64,000 nt of DNA from assembly GCF_030272615.1 (NCBI RefSeq), contig NC_081413.1:98521239-98585238 (forward strand), written 5' to 3'. Below the pieces are notes generated by a model. The model did not search any database. It saw nothing but the letters and a program-made list of their open reading frames with translations, and had not been told where the DNA came from. Origin of the DNA: Cryptomeria japonica (Eukaryota > Streptophyta > Pinopsida > Cupressales > Cupressaceae). This document shows positions 1 to 12,067 of this stretch, in pieces. The position numbers were made by a program, and so were the translations under genes. Every line of letters begins with the position of its first letter. Position 1 is the first letter of the stretch.

Positions 1-617
1 TTTAGTATTCACATAAACCAATCTCACTTCTTTTGCTTCAACATTCTCTTTCAAAAAATTATATTTGATAGAAACATGTTTAGTCTTAGAGTGAAATACC
101 AGATTCTTAGATATATCAATTGCTGCTGAGTTATCACAATAAATGATTATAGGTTCTTTGCATTTTACCTTTATGTCCTTCAACATTTCCTTAATCCATA
201 ATACCTGAGTACAATTAGTTGCTGCTGCAACATATTCAAATTCTGCTATTGATAATGATGTACAACTTTGTTTCTTTCTCAACCATGAAATCAATCTGCT
301 ACCAAGAAATAATGCCTCGCTGGTGGTGCTCTTTCTGTCATCTACATCTCCTACCTAATTTGCATCGGTGTATGCACATAAATCAAAATTTTCATCTTTA
401 GGATACCATAAACAAAGATTTGTTGTGCCTTGTAGATACCAGAAAATCCTTTTCACTGCTAATTCATAATTTTCTCCAAGATTACTCTGAAATCTTGAAA
501 CAATACATACTGCATTCATTATATCAGGTCTTGTTTGTGTCAAATACAATAAACCTCCAATCATAGATTTATATCTTGTCAAATTAACAGGAGCTGAATA
601 ATCCTTTAATGTCAATT
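1..617 (-). pseudogene. Copia RT C-terminus / RNase H fragment of element A
   Basis: The minus-strand translation contains the copia connection and RNase H blocks, including [20 protein letters not shown], then [20 protein letters not shown] and the start of the RNase H core, YTDAN. The clearest open stretch is 615-355. Below 355 the same domain continues with frame breaks and leaves the window. In an intact element this is the C-terminal end of the polyprotein, which degrades the RNA strand of the RNA-DNA hybrid. It is joined at about 617-668 to gag, so the central polyprotein has been deleted. Element F at 61500-62160 is the closest relative in the window. Confidence 0.85.
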
Positions 618-667
618 TTAGCTTCCAGGGCCTGCTCTACCATTGGAATAGCAGGTGCCGGTTGATA

Positions 668-1705
668 TTATTTTATTGCAACAAATGCCCATCCATTGTG
701 TGTCAATTCTTCATCAAAATCATCAATAACTCCTTCATCAACATAGTAACATGATTTGTCTCTATTCTTCTTAAATCTGTATCTCTGATATTCAGGGTTA
801 GGCTTATATGTCCTTTTGGCTTCTTCTCTCAATCTTGCATGTCTATCAAGATATCTAGATGCCATATGACCAACTTTATTGTAGTTAAAACATTTAAATG
901 GTTCTTTACCTTCATACTTACTTCCAATAGGACTTTTAGGCATTTTCCTTGCAAATAGTGCTTCAAGTTCTTCCAATTCTTCACTTTCCTTCCTAATATC
1001 TTCAAGTTCTCTTGCATAAAGTGCTTTCCAATCAGATTTGTCAGATGATGATGATGATGCTTTGAAGGATAAATCTATCTTAATTGTAGCAACAAGACCA
1101 AATTCCTCAAGCTCAAATGTTGAAAGCTTTCCAACCAAGGTATCTCTAGATACTGATGTATTAGGCATTGTTCTCAACTCATTAATAGCAGATACTTTAA
1201 TTTTGTACGCTGGTGGCAATTCTCTTAAAACTTTATAAATAATTTCATCTTCACTTAAGGAACCTCCACAACATTGTATTCCCAAAATAGTTTCATTAAC
1301 CCTTTCCATAAAAGCAAAAATTCTTTCATCTTCTTCCATTTTCAAATTTTCATACCTGACCCGGAAGAATTCTAGTTTTGCAATTTTGACAGTGGTATCT
1401 CCTTCATTCAATGTCTCCAATTTATCCCAAATAGCTTTAGAAGTAGATCGATCTGATAATCCCATAATTTGCTGATCTGACAAGGCACTCAAAAGTGCTT
1501 CTCTTGCTTTGCAATCATTTTCCATGTCCTTGGCCAATTTTGGTGGATGAGGTTGATTCGGTAAAGGAGAAACATAACCATTCTTTGTAACATCCAATAT
1601 GTCTCTTCTAATGCAATTCAGATGTGTCTCCATTCTGATCTTCCATATACCATAGTTAGTTCCATCAAGTTTCAAACTATCCTTCCTGAAAAAGTTAGTT
1701 GCCAT
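668..1705 (-). CDS. gag: Copia Gag of element A (345 aa, open but with damaged zinc knuckle)
   Basis: ATG at 1705, starting MATNFFRKDSLKLDGTNYGI, a typical copia Gag start (DUF4219/UBN2 type). Residues 1-200 form the capsid-like domain, with the usual W..L...Y block and a run leading to LLRELP-like sequence. A CCHC knuckle lies near residue 270 and reads CFNYNKVGHMASRYLD. Two of its zinc-binding cysteines are tyrosine, consistent with two G-to-A changes, so RNA binding is probably lost. The frame is otherwise open over 345 residues and ends GWAFVAIK before a stop at 668. Gag would package the element RNA. There is no intact partner pol in this copy. Confidence 0.85.
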   Translation of the reverse strand: MATNFFRKDSLKLDGTNYGIWKIRMETHLNCIRRDILDVTKNGYVSPLPNQPHPPKLAKDMENDCKAREALLSALSDQQIMGLSDRSTSKAIWDKLETLNEGDTTVKIAKLEFFRVRYENLKMEEDERIFAFMERVNETILGIQCCGGSLSEDEIIYKVLRELPPAYKIKVSAINELRTMPNTSVSRDTLVGKLSTFELEEFGLVATIKIDLSFKASSSSSDKSDWKALYARELEDIRKESEELEELEALFARKMPKSPIGSKYEGKEPFKCFNYNKVGHMASRYLDRHARLREEAKRTYKPNPEYQRYRFKKNRDKSCYYVDEGVIDDFDEELTHNGWAFVAIK

Positions 1706-1729
1706 AGAATCTCCTCAAGCTGTTAAACT

Positions 1730-2727
1730 TAATCAAACTTGATACTTAATACCGATAAACCAAACTTAATGTTGGTTGATAGATTAGTAGTTAATATTAA
1801 TACTGGTGAAACTCAATGCATAAAATGGAAAGAGAAACAAAATCCACAACACATAACACAAATATTTGTATGTGGAAACTCTGTAAGGGGAAAAACCATG
1901 GTGGGAAACCTTACCCACAATCAGATGATACTACTGTAGATAGTATGTGTATACAAATGGGGTCTGCACATGCAGAAAGGCCAACCGCCTAGAGCTCACT
2001 GCTCAATCACAAAATAGGAGTCACGCTGACTACAATTGGATGATTAAATCCAATGATAATGTACTGCTCAAAGTAGCGTCTCCAATGCTAGATTCAGTAC
2101 TGGTTAAGCTCTGATAATCACCTTCAAATCTTCCTTGAACCTTCTCTATGGTCTGCTCATATGATCTTCAATATTCACACATACCATGTTACAATACCAT
2201 AACCATATACCGTCTCCTTGTCATCTCACAAATGAGATCTTACATATATACCAAAACCTAAGACCAAATGTGTAGGTCGGCTAACTAAGAATATTATAAT
2301 TAAATCAATTATAAATAAGTCAAGATACGATGCATCATGTCGACTCAATACATTTACAACAATATCCAATTAATTAAATCATCTCCATAACGTGTCGTGC
2401 TGATCTGGAATAGATAATGCATGCCGGTCCATAACCTAGACCAATTTTCCAATAACAACAAATATGTCAACCCGATTAAACCAATAACCAAAATACCAAA
2501 ACAAGGTATCCAAACCATGTCTTCGACATAACCAAGTGATCTCTAGATGATAACAAGTCATCCTCAATGCTGATGAACAATATAACCTGCCAGTGAACAA
2601 TATACCAGTGATTGTGCATAAGTCACTGAACATGCCGGTGAACATAATGTGTCGGTTCAACATAACCAAAGATCTCCAGAAGATAAGTGTTGACATCAAT
2701 GACAAAACCAATGCAACACATCCATAA
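1730..2727 (-). repeat. Partial 5' LTR of element A
   Basis: Sense start TGTTGG lies at 2727 (CCAACA on the plus strand). The sense 3' end is missing: the C-rich U5 end and PBS seen in F are absent and the gag leader begins near 1730. The stretch 1850-2130 matches 60227-60510 of the F LTR almost base for base. A possible TATA box (sense TATATATG-like) lies around 2243-2250. Confidence 0.8.
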
Positions 2728-2994
2728 TACCAACAATTAAATGAACAACTCAAAAATCCATCCACAATATGAACACAAGGATTTTTCACATGGAAACCCA
2801 AATGGGAAAAACCACGGTGGGAATTAGTACTCACAAGATTTGCACTCTTTCAGAATGTGGCTTGTTAAGAGCAGGCTCTGTTAAGAGTAGACCCTATTAG
2901 TAGTCACCCGGTCAAGGGATTTTACAACTTAGCTCTGTTAGGAGCTTTATCCTGTTAGGAGTAACCTTGCTAAAGGATTTAAACCCAAATTACT
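2728..2994 (-). repeat. D1 LTR, first fragment
   Basis: From about 2733 the sequence matches the D LTR from about 30970 (the shared block begins at AAATGAACAACTC). It continues to 2994, where the plus-strand solo LTR interrupts it. The first part of the LTR, corresponding to 30756-30970, is missing at the junction with element A. Confidence 0.8.
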
Positions 2995-4494
2995 TGTTGG
3001 CATATGTTCAGAGCATGATGACATGATGATATTGTATGTTTTCATTGATGTCAATATGCTGAAGTATGAACCCATATGTTGTAGTAAGCAAACTGGCAAG
3101 AGAACCGGTATGATGATGTAAACCGATATTTGCAAAAAAGTGAAGCGTTATGTTTGTTCAAGGTGAATCGGTATGTTGGAATGAGAACCGGTATATGGAA
3201 GTTTTGTATTGGGGTTTCATTTGGCATGACTACCGGTTGGTAGTCTCAGCTTTAGTGTTTCCAGTTGATGCATTCCAAGATTGCACGATTCAACCGATGA
3301 CATCTTGTGATGAGTTAGCATTGTAATCAAGTCCAGATAAGTATTGCCACATCAGCCTTGTGCGCATGAAGGATTTCCTTGAGGATCTTACATGGAGATT
3401 GATCCTATCTACCTCGGGAATGCGTGAAGTCTCTGTAAATGGTGGAGAGCGTGTGATGAGTTATCAGCTTCTTGAAGTGGCAAAGAATGAACATTGGATA
3501 ACGTCTTGAGATTTGTTCAAGACTGTTATATTCGATGTAGTGTGATTAACGGTCAGGATTGAACCAACTGGATTGTAAAACCTAATTGTTTAGGGTTTAG
3601 GGTTTATGCTACCGACCTATCTGTTACCTATAAGGTCGATGATGTTTTTCATTTTGAAGTTGTTGGCAAATGTTATGTCTGTATCCTAGTGAGTGATAAT
3701 TGATTCTTGCTAGACTAGAGAAGTGTGTTGATTCTTGCAGAGTGTGATTGCAGAAGAAAAGGAGCTAAAGTGGATTTTCCTTGGCATTGAGTGTTGTTAT
3801 CAGATTAGTGTATTACCTGCTAACTTCTAACCATTTCAGTAGTTGGAAAATCCCTTAACCAGGTAGCTTTAACAAGCTTTTGTGTAAATCCTTTAATAGG
3901 GTGACTCAATTCAATGATTTCTTCAAATCCTCTTGTGAGGTAACCTTTAACAGGTTTCTAAACTTTAACCAGGTATTTAGCCATCCCTTAACCGGGTGAT
4001 CCCTAGCAGGATCGGTTCCTAGTAGAACCTATTGTAATAGTCTTTAACTGGACTAGGCTCCTAACATAGCGGACTTCAAAAGAGTTCAAAGAGAAGCTTG
4101 TGGTTATTCATCCCCACTGTGGTTTTTCCCAGTTGGGTTTCCACTTGAAAAAATCAATGTGTCATGTGTGATGCCTTTCATGTGATGGTTTAGTGTTTTA
4201 TGTCAAACTGGTAAAATATGTTGAACTAGCAGTCATTATATTTTTTATGATAGATTACTTGTTTATGCATAAGGGTGAAGTGGAAATGGGGTATTAGATT
4301 GTATGGAAACCTAAGGGTTACCGACTTATGTCTTTCACATTCTCACTGTGTTTTACCAGTAGTAATCTGATTTAGACCGGTGTTATTACTTGCCAGTCAA
4401 ATTTCAGTGTGTGCAGTCAAACAAGTTTAGGGAAAGTGTTTTTGCCTGTACTGATTCACCCCCCCCCCCTCTCAGTACTTGTTTGGTACTAACT
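2995..4494 (+). repeat. Solo copia LTR inserted in D1 (plus strand)
   Basis: Starts TGTTGGCATATG and ends after the C-run and CTCAGTACTT near GGTACTAAC at 4493. D1 sequence stops at 2994 and resumes near 4510. No internal domain follows, so this is a solo LTR of about 1.5 kb. The right terminus appears mutated (expected TAACA) and no clean 5-bp target duplication is visible, so the end is approximate. Confidence 0.75.
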
Positions 4495-4869
4495 ATTCAT
4501 CATTTATTCATCATTAATGAGCCACTTGGTGAAGGGATTTACAATATCAGGCTTGTTAGGACCTACCTGGTTAAAGGATTTCAATGTTGCTGCAACTACT
4601 AAGAAACAACAGATCAAATGATCTGATCAATGCACTCTCTGCTTGCTAATATAGATCCACTTCAACTCCAATCTTCTTCACTCATGAAAAAATTACAAAC
4701 TGGTTTGGCACAGACACACTTCTCTGAACACCGACACAATATACCTTCACTTGACCTAAATAACCTTTACAATTAGGTCAGTTACATAATCCTAGTATTT
4801 TTTAAATTACATCAAGAATGACAAAACAATCTGCTAAAACATATTACAGATCATTACTATTAGATAGTT
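4495..4869 (-). repeat. D1 LTR, second fragment
   Basis: From about 4515 (ATTAATGAGCCAC) to about 4852 (CAGATCATTAC) this matches 31215-31568 of the D LTR. Element B then interrupts it. D1 resumes at 18346. Confidence 0.8.
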
Positions 4870-6093
4870 CAAATAACCGAAAGACAACTGAGAGGGGAGG
4901 GGGTGAATCAGTTGTCACAGATTACCAGAACATTCAATAGTTAAAACTATAATACCATAACCCAAAACATTAATATCAGAATGCTTAAACCAAATACTAG
5001 AATAGTAGTTAAACCAATTAAGCATAAATAATAATCAGAGAATAAATACCATCCACATGACACCAAGATTTATACGTGGAAAACCTGGTAAAAGGAAAAA
5101 CCATAGTGGGAAGCCTACCCACAGTCAGATAATACATCTGCAGTAAGTATGTGAATTATAATTGAGGAGCCTGCACTTCCAGGAAGGCCAACAACCTAGA
5201 GAACACTGCTCATCACAAAAGGAGTCTCATTGACTACATAGAAATCCAGACTACAATCCAGAGAAAGGAATGAATTGCAAAGATATCATCTCCTATGCCA
5301 GAGTATAGTTTTGGTTAAGCTTAATACCGAAGGACTAAATCCTCTTACATAAGCCCAAATCGATCTCCAATGGTCGACCAAATCCTATTCCTGAATGATA
5401 TTACATTATTTGCCCATTACATTTCCATATCCCATACCATGACCATGATCTACAATGAGATCTTACATCATATATATACAAACCCTCGACCATAAACAAT
5501 TAGGTCGATCACTAGACAATAAACCAATTACATAATTACAAAAAATGTCGGCCTTAGACCAAACAAATAATATCCAACCCATAAGACATCCTAGAAACAC
5601 ATCAGGAGGTCCAATCCACAAGTTACATTAAGCCGGTCCATAACATAGAGATCATCTGAGACCCAATATAGGTCTACACACTAAAGCAATGATCCCAATC
5701 CACCAAGTCTTGAACATGATCACCATCAGCATCCTGAATCCATACTAGAAGTTGCACCAACACCACTTATGAATATCATCAAAGATCTTCATCAAAGCTC
5801 TACTGGTGAAACCCTCGCCAAAACCACAAACCAAACTTCCAAGCAAACAGGATAGCATCCGATCACCAGATCAAAACCAACTAACTGAATATGAACATGA
5901 GTAGCATGAATAAGCCAATTCCATAACCAAATCATACCAGAGAATATTGGATCATGCCAGATCCAAACCAACCAAAAACCACATAGCCTACCGGGTCTAG
6001 AAGGGTGTCGGTAAAGCATCCAAAACAACTAGTGTTGACATCAATGACAAAACATCAGTGCAACACATAGTCAAGTCCTCCAAATGGCCAACA
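4870..6093 (-). repeat. 3' LTR of element B
   Basis: Ends on the plus strand with CCAACA at 6093, next to a PPT. It begins near 4870 beside AACTGAGAGGGGAGGGGG, the reverse complement of the C-rich U5 end shared by the copia LTRs here. The stretch 5014-6093 matches 17278-18345 closely, which confirms the LTR pair. Confidence 0.85.
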
Positions 6094-6206
6094 ATCTCCC
6101 CCTTTGGCATCGATGGCAACACTAGATGTGAAAAATATCTAAGTATCAAGAAATTTCAAACAAGTCTCCCCCAATGAAAGACAACCAACAATCTCCCACA
6201 TAAAGA
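6094..6206 (-). promoter_or_regulatory. PPT of element B and start of 3' untranslated region
   Basis: In sense orientation GCCAAAGGGGGAGAT directly precedes the 3' LTR start TGTTGG, as expected for a plus-strand polypurine primer. The rest, up to 6206, is 3' untranslated sequence cut by the solo LTR at 6207. Confidence 0.7.
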
Positions 6207-7808
6207 TGTTGGCATTGACAAAACCGATCGATCCAGAGAACCGATATATGAGCTAAGATTTTTCATTGATGTCTAACACTGACTGGTGAAGTGGTATCAG
6301 TAGAATGGTATATTTTAGTAAGCAAAAGTGATGACTTACAAATACATGGAAACAACTCTGGAAACAAATGACTAAAAGTTCAATCATCTCAAGGGAAGAT
6401 AGACTAATCCAACCGGTCTATCATTCAAAAAGATCGACCATTTTGATGATGATGAAGTCACAAGAGATGGCTTAGACAAGAAGGCTTGAGGTTATATGCA
6501 AACTAGAACCTCATTGGTAAACAGGGGAAGAGACTTGATGCTAGAAAAAAAAACCAGCAATCAAAGGATGAATCGATAATATAGAAGTGCAGTGGTATAC
6601 CAGTACACTGGTATGATAGAAGGAAGATAGGTGATCACCATAAATATTAGACCGGTGATCGGTTATTCAGTTGTGGTGGCAAAAGGTGAGTTAGTGAGCT
6701 TGTGTCTATGCCAAATCATAAGTTGATAAGGTCAACTTTAGTTATCATGCAGTCAAGCATGATTACCTACAGATTTTCTGGTTCACACTTAATTGACTAA
6801 ACTTGACCTAGAAGTTACTATCTTTGGAAGATGCGGTGGTAGAATTCGTTGAACACGACGGGATTTTTGTAGGACATGTAGAGAAAGAGTGGTAAATTTT
6901 GAATTTGAAATCTTCTAAAATCTATGATTGCTTTGATTAAGGGAACACCTAAAGGTGTCGACAAAAAATGTATAAAGTATATTTGAACTCATTTAGAAAG
7001 ACTTGATCGTAAAATTTGCAAAAAGAAAATCTTGTAGAAGGCGATCCAAAGTGAAGAGCAGAAATGAGAGGAAGTGCTAAAAGGATTTAGTAGAGCAGAG
7101 GGTGTTTGAGGTAGACCGGCTGAGTGCAGAGCCGAGAGATAGAGGACCGGCTGAGTGCAGAACCGAAGGTCAAAGAATAGGCAAAGTATAGAGCTGAAGC
7201 TCAGAGGACTGAGAGAGTGCAGAGCCGAAGAAGAAAATTGATGTTGTGCAGAGCAGACACAACCGGTGTGGATAAAGTGCGATTTTCATTGTGATATAAT
7301 CAAGCTATTCATAGCTAAGTTAGTAGATCATCCATTTATTGCTTTCTAACCATTGCAACTTAAATCCCTTAATCGGGTGGACCTTAACAAGTCCCTTTTG
7401 TAAAATCCCTTAATCGGGTGACATCTTAATTTATGTTCTTAAGTCCTTTAATCAAGCTACCTTTAACAAGGTAATGGCACTAACCAGACTTAAACAAAAT
7501 CCCTTAACTGAGTGGCACCTAACAAGTGTCTTTGTAATATCCTAACAGAGATGGCTCCTCACCGGGAGTACTCCAGAAGAGTACAAATTTTGTGAGTTCC
7601 TACTCACACCGTGGTTTTCTCCGATTTGGGTTTCCACGAGATAAATCTTGATGTCACTGTTAACTTTTCATGCATGCATATTCTACTTCATTGATTAATT
7701 ATATTAATGAATATTAAATAAATACATATTAGATTTAAAGTTTTAATTGTGAAAAACTAATCAAGTGTTGATTCACCCCTCCCCTCTCAGCACCGATTGG
7801 GACTAACA
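6207..7808 (+). repeat. Solo LTR with 5-bp TSD, inside element B
   Basis: Starts TGTTGGCATTGAC and ends GGGACTAACA after the C-rich CTCTCAG block. The 5-bp direct repeat AAAGA flanks it exactly, at 6202-6206 and 7809-7813. At 1602 bp with no internal region, it is the product of LTR-LTR recombination. It interrupts B's 3' untranslated region. Confidence 0.92.
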
Positions 7809-8167
7809 AAAGATATAGCAATGAATTTTTGAAATAAAGACCAAACTCCCCCTGTGAATGATATCCCTGTAAAGCTATATTTTCATAAGTATCTATCCCC
7901 CTAATGTATGCAACTCCTTAAGTTTTTCACATCAATATCTCTCCCCCTTTAACATCAATGCCAGAAATCTGACATAAATATTAAAGCAAAAACATAAACC
8001 ACTGAAACACAAAGCTAACTACTCCCCCTAAGCAGTAGCATCCCCACATCAGTACCAGAATGAATAATATCTCTAATAATGTATACCAGACTGATGCCAG
8101 AAATGATCAATCAATTCTCTATTAGAGGGGCAGAAACCCCTAACCTATCTCTCATATACTCAAATGA
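7809..8167 (-). other. 3' untranslated region of element B with PPT-like tracts
   Basis: Non-coding sequence between B's pol stop and the solo LTR. It holds several pyrimidine tracts, CTCCCCCT-like, near 7848, 7940 and 8025. In sense orientation these are purine runs like the true PPT. Nothing else is recognisable. Confidence 0.6.
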
Positions 8168-9600
8168 TTATTTAGGCAATGGTTTAGTGAAAATATTTGC
8201 AATCTTCTCTTTAGTTTTCACATAAACCAGTCTAACTTTATTTTCTTCCACTTTCTCCTTCAAAAAGGTATACTTGATAGATATATGCTTTTTCTTAGAA
8301 TGAAATACTAGATTCTTTGATATGTCAATAGCAATAGATTTATCATAGTGAATAACTACTAGTCCAGTACAATGCACTTTGATATCCTTCAACATTTGCT
8401 TTATCCATTAAACCTATGTACAATTAGTACCAGCAACAACATACTCAACTTCAACAGTAGATAAAGAAGTACATGATTGCTTCTTGCTGATCCATGAAAC
8501 CAACTTCTTTCCAAGAAAGAAAGCTCTACCGAAAGTACTTTTCAGGTCATCAACATCTCTAGCCCAATCGGTATCTGTATATGCACATAAAGTAAAGTCA
8601 TCATCCTTAGGGTACCACAAACCATATTCAGATGTACCTTGCAAGTATCTAAAAATCCTTTTCACTGCACTCTCTTGATTTTCTCTAGGATCACTCTAAA
8701 ATCTAGATGCAATACAAACAACATTCATTATGTCAGGCCTAGTCTGAGTCAAATAAAGCAGACCTCCAATCATAGATTTGTATCTTGTAGGATTTACCGG
8801 TGCAGAAACATCTTTCCTTGTCAATTTCTCGCTTGTAACCATAGGAGTACTTACCGGTTTAGAATCTCCCATATCAAATTTCTTCAATAATTCCCTATCA
8901 TACTTAGTTTGATAGATGAAAATACCTTTGTCAGTCTGAGTAATCTACAAACCTAAGAAAAATTTCATTTCCCCAATCATAGACATTTCAAATTCTTTCT
9001 CCACATTCTTAGAAAATTCCATGCACAACTTATTGTCACCTCCAAAAATAATGTCATCAACAAATACTTCAATAACCAGTATATTATCATCAGTGATTTT
9101 ATAATATAAATTACTATTAGCATTACCCTTAGTAAAACCAAACTTGAAAAGATATTTATCCAACCTTGCATACCAAGCTCTAGTCCCTGTTTCAATCCAT
9201 ATAAATCTTTCCTTAACCTGCAAACCATGTTTGTATCATCTGAAAGTGAAAAACCATCAATTTCTCAATATAAACTTCCTCATCAAGATCCCCATTCAAA
9301 AATGCACACTTAACATCCATCTGATGAACCTTGTAGTTTTTATGGGTAGCATAGGCAAGAAATAATCTTACAGCTTCAATCCTATCTATAGGTGCAAAAG
9401 TCTCTCCATAATCAATTCCTTCCTTCTGAGAATATCCTTTACAAACCAATCTATCCTTATTCCTTACAACTTGACCATGTTCATTTAATTTATTCCTAAA
9501 AACCCATTTAATTCAAATAACATTCTTATTTTTAGGCTAGGGAACTAAATTCCATGTGTTATTCTTTTCAATCTAATCTAATTCTTCTTCCATAGATTTC
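8168..9600 (-). pseudogene. pol: Copia reverse transcriptase and RNase H of element B
   Basis: In sense order: RT fingers and palm (9449-9213, with [20 protein letters not shown]), the palm active-site block VFVDDIIFGGDN (near 9060), the connection block [20 protein letters not shown] (near 8780), RNase H (8665-8414, YTDTDWARDVDDLKSTFG) and the terminal IFTKPLPK before the stop at 8168. The frame is broken at about 9220, 8940, 8690 and 8400 by stops and shifts. The catalytic VDD is still readable. It would have made cDNA in the cytoplasmic particle but cannot yield one protein now. Confidence 0.88.
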
Positions 9601-11062
9601 AACCAACATTCATCTTTACATGCTTCAATTGTTGATACTGGTTCAACTTGAGAAATTAAACATACCTCATTAGTTGTCAGTCTTCTTCTTGTCATCACTC
9701 CATTGTTCTTATCCCCAATGATTTGATCTTCTGAATGATTCAATCTCACATACCTAGGAGTCTTTTGACTCTCTGTTCCTCTTCTCAGTTCTTCAGTTAC
9801 TCTTGATTTTTTTGATACTATCGGAGTAACTGGTTCAACACTCTGTTCTAGTAAAGGTGCTACTAGTTCAGAAATAATCATTTCCACCACCGTTTCTTGC
9901 TCATAAACTCTAATTTGACTTCTATTCAACTCATCCACCTTGACATTAGCACTCCACAATTCTTTGCAATCTCTTGTTATAACATCTATATGCCTTGCTT
10001 TCATTAGAATAACTAAGAAATATGCCTTCATCACATCTAGGATCAAATTTTCCAATGATATCATATCTCCTGATATAACATTTACTACCAAAGATTCTGA
10101 AATACTTAACTGTAGGTGTATTGCCAAACCATAATTCATAAAGCATCTTACCGGTTTCTCCTTTGATATGTACACTATTGAATGTATAAATTGTTGTGCG
10201 CACTATTTCTCTCCAGTAGATATGAGGTAGACTATCTTCCATCATCATTGTTCTAGCAACATCCAAGATAGTTATGTTCTTCCTTTCCATAACTCCATTC
10301 TGCTGAGGTGTCCGGGGAGTAGAAAATTGTCTCCTTATACCAAGCTTCTCACAAAAGTTATTAAACTCGCCGGATGTGAATTCTCCACCATGATCCGACC
10401 TCAAAAAATTTAATCTTCAATCCTGTCTCAGTTTCCACTCTAGCTTTAAATATTTTAAACTTTTCAAAAGCCTCAGATTTCTCCCTTAGAAAAGTAACCC
10501 ACATCATTCTAGAATAATCATCAATGATTAGCATAAAATATCTATCACCTTGAAATTTTTTAACTCTAGCAGGGCCACACAAATCAATATGAATAAGATC
10601 AAGAACATCATTAGATTTATCTTGTATACTCTTAAAAGAGTTTCTGACATGTTTACCCATTTGACATTCTTTACATACTGGATTATAGGGCTTCACAATC
10701 TTAGGTATATCTCTAACTGCCATAGTTGAATTGATCTTTACAATGCAATCAAAATTCACATGGCATAGCCAATTCTCATCAATTTGTGCAATCAAACATG
10801 TCTTCTCACTAGAATTCAAATGAAATATATTACCTTTTGTCTGTGTACCAATTGCAATCTCCAAACTAGATATATTACCTTTTGTCTGTGTACCGGTTGC
10901 AATCTCCACCAATTGTCCTACACTTAAACTATTCTTCAAACCTTCAACAAAATAAACATTATTAGTATTGTTCTTACCATCCAATGATATAGTTCCTTTT
11001 TCTTTGATTATACATGCTTTGTCATCACCAAAACTAACAAGACCACCATCAAATTCTTGCAA
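9573..11062 (-). pseudogene. Copia GAG-pre-integrase, integrase and linker of element B
   Basis: In sense order: GAG-pre-integrase HHCC region (from about 10900, ending CKECQMGKHVRNSF), integrase core with LDLIHIDLCGPA and IDDYSRMMWVTFL, then MRSDHGGEF and PQQNGVMERKN. The expected catalytic D, D and E are all present. A frame break near 10361-10404 separates the two catalytic halves. The C-terminal linker (10175-9573) ends with the [20 protein letters not shown] block that leads into RT. A 45-bp in-frame tandem duplication (10831 and 10876 copies) adds a second TQTKGNI motif just upstream of the HHCC region. Confidence 0.87.
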
Positions 11063-11258
11063 AGAAAGGAAAATTCCCTTTATCTCTAGTTATATGATGT
11101 GAACATCCGCTGTCAATTACCCATTCATTATTGTCTTCAATTTTAGTATCAAGTGCCTTCTCTTTAGGTACATTCTCTTCCAATGCCAGAACATCTTCCT
11201 TGATAGCCAAGAACACCCATTACTTCCCATTGTCATAACCACTAGTAGAGTCAGTAAT
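11063..11258 (-). pseudogene. Copia protease fragment of element B, cut by element C
   Basis: Minus-strand translation gives NEWVIDSGCSHHIT-like sequence near 11095-11140, the copia aspartic protease active site (DSG). Upstream sense sequence ends at 11258, where element C begins. Gag, which should precede it, is not found beyond C. Confidence 0.75.
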
Positions 11259-12065
11259 TGTTGGCATATGCACACTCCAATGAGACATTGTATGTGATTG
11301 AAGGTTTTGTCATTGATGGCAACCTTACAATCCTATGGCACCAGCAAGGCATTACACTAGCAAGGCATTACGCTGGCAAGATAGTTCACCGGCATCAACA
11401 GATCACACTCTACACCGGCACAGAGAAAGGAAGCATACCGACACAGAGGCCGACAGGATTTTTGTTATATTATATTTTGTTTATTATTGTAAAAACCTTG
11501 TAAGCTGACTTGTCAAGTTGTAAAATGACTCTCATATATAAAAGAGATCATTGTAGACATTTTGTAAGGGATGTAAGTGAAAAAGGAAGATATTAGGCAG
11601 ACCTATTATGAGAAATATAGGTTAAAGGTTTTATGTAAAGAAAAGAGCAGAAACCGGTACTGGATCAGGCATTATAGATGCTATTGTAAAGCAGTACAAG
11701 ATATTGGATGTGTATAATCCACATTGTAAGTCAGTGAGACTTCCCATTGAGCAGTGAGCTCTAGGCAGTTGGCCTTCCTGCATGTTCAGGCCCCCTTTTG
11801 TAAGTAATATTCTCTTATTAGCCAGTAAGTGGATATTGTGGGTCACAAATCCCACCGATGTTTTTCCCACACCAGGTTTCCTCGTTAAATCCTTGTGTCA
11901 TGGTGTGCTTTTCATGTGGATGTTTTTAATTCTGTTTATTTCATTATTTCTTGCATACCGGTACACTGTTATAATATGTTCTACATGTTTTAAGTTGAGA
12001 AATTCTAATTACCGGTTAGATACTGATTCATGCCCCCCCTCTCAGTATCTGTGAGTTTCCTAACA
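11259..12065 (+). repeat. 5' LTR of element C (807 bp)
   Basis: Starts TGTTGGCATATG and ends TTTCCTAACA, immediately before the PBS. A good TATA box, TATATAAAA, is at 11535-11543. The conserved GTGGTTTTTCCC-like module (here degenerate) is near 11850. The C-run and CTCTCAGTATCTG block lies near its end. Confidence 0.9.
11535..11543 (+). promoter_or_regulatory. TATA box in element C 5' LTR
   Basis: TATATAAAA in a locally neutral context, about 277 bp into the LTR. This is a plausible U3 promoter for the element transcript. Only the sequence match supports it. Confidence 0.55.
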
Positions 12066-12067
12066 AT

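Larger units (their letters stand above)
1..2727 (-). mobile_element. Element A: internally deleted Ty1/copia, truncated by window edge
   Basis: Sense direction runs from 2727 down to 1. Order seen: LTR (2727 to about 1730), gag (1705-668), then directly the RT tail and RNase H (617-1). Protease, integrase and most of RT are missing. The PBS expected next to gag is also gone: the gag leader runs straight into mid-LTR sequence near 1730. The LTR and RNase H closely resemble element F at 60036-64000, so both belong to one family. A sits inside an older LTR (D1), whose sequence resumes at about 2731. Confidence 0.85.

Noticed and set aside
2436-2834. 132-codon minus-strand frame with Cys-rich content
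   Set aside because: It lies across the A LTR and D1 fragment. The sequence is LTR and non-coding in every copy.
8484-8890. Plus-strand frames opposite the RNase H of element B
   Set aside because: Antisense of a well-supported copia RT/RNase H region. The same shadows occur opposite A, E and F.
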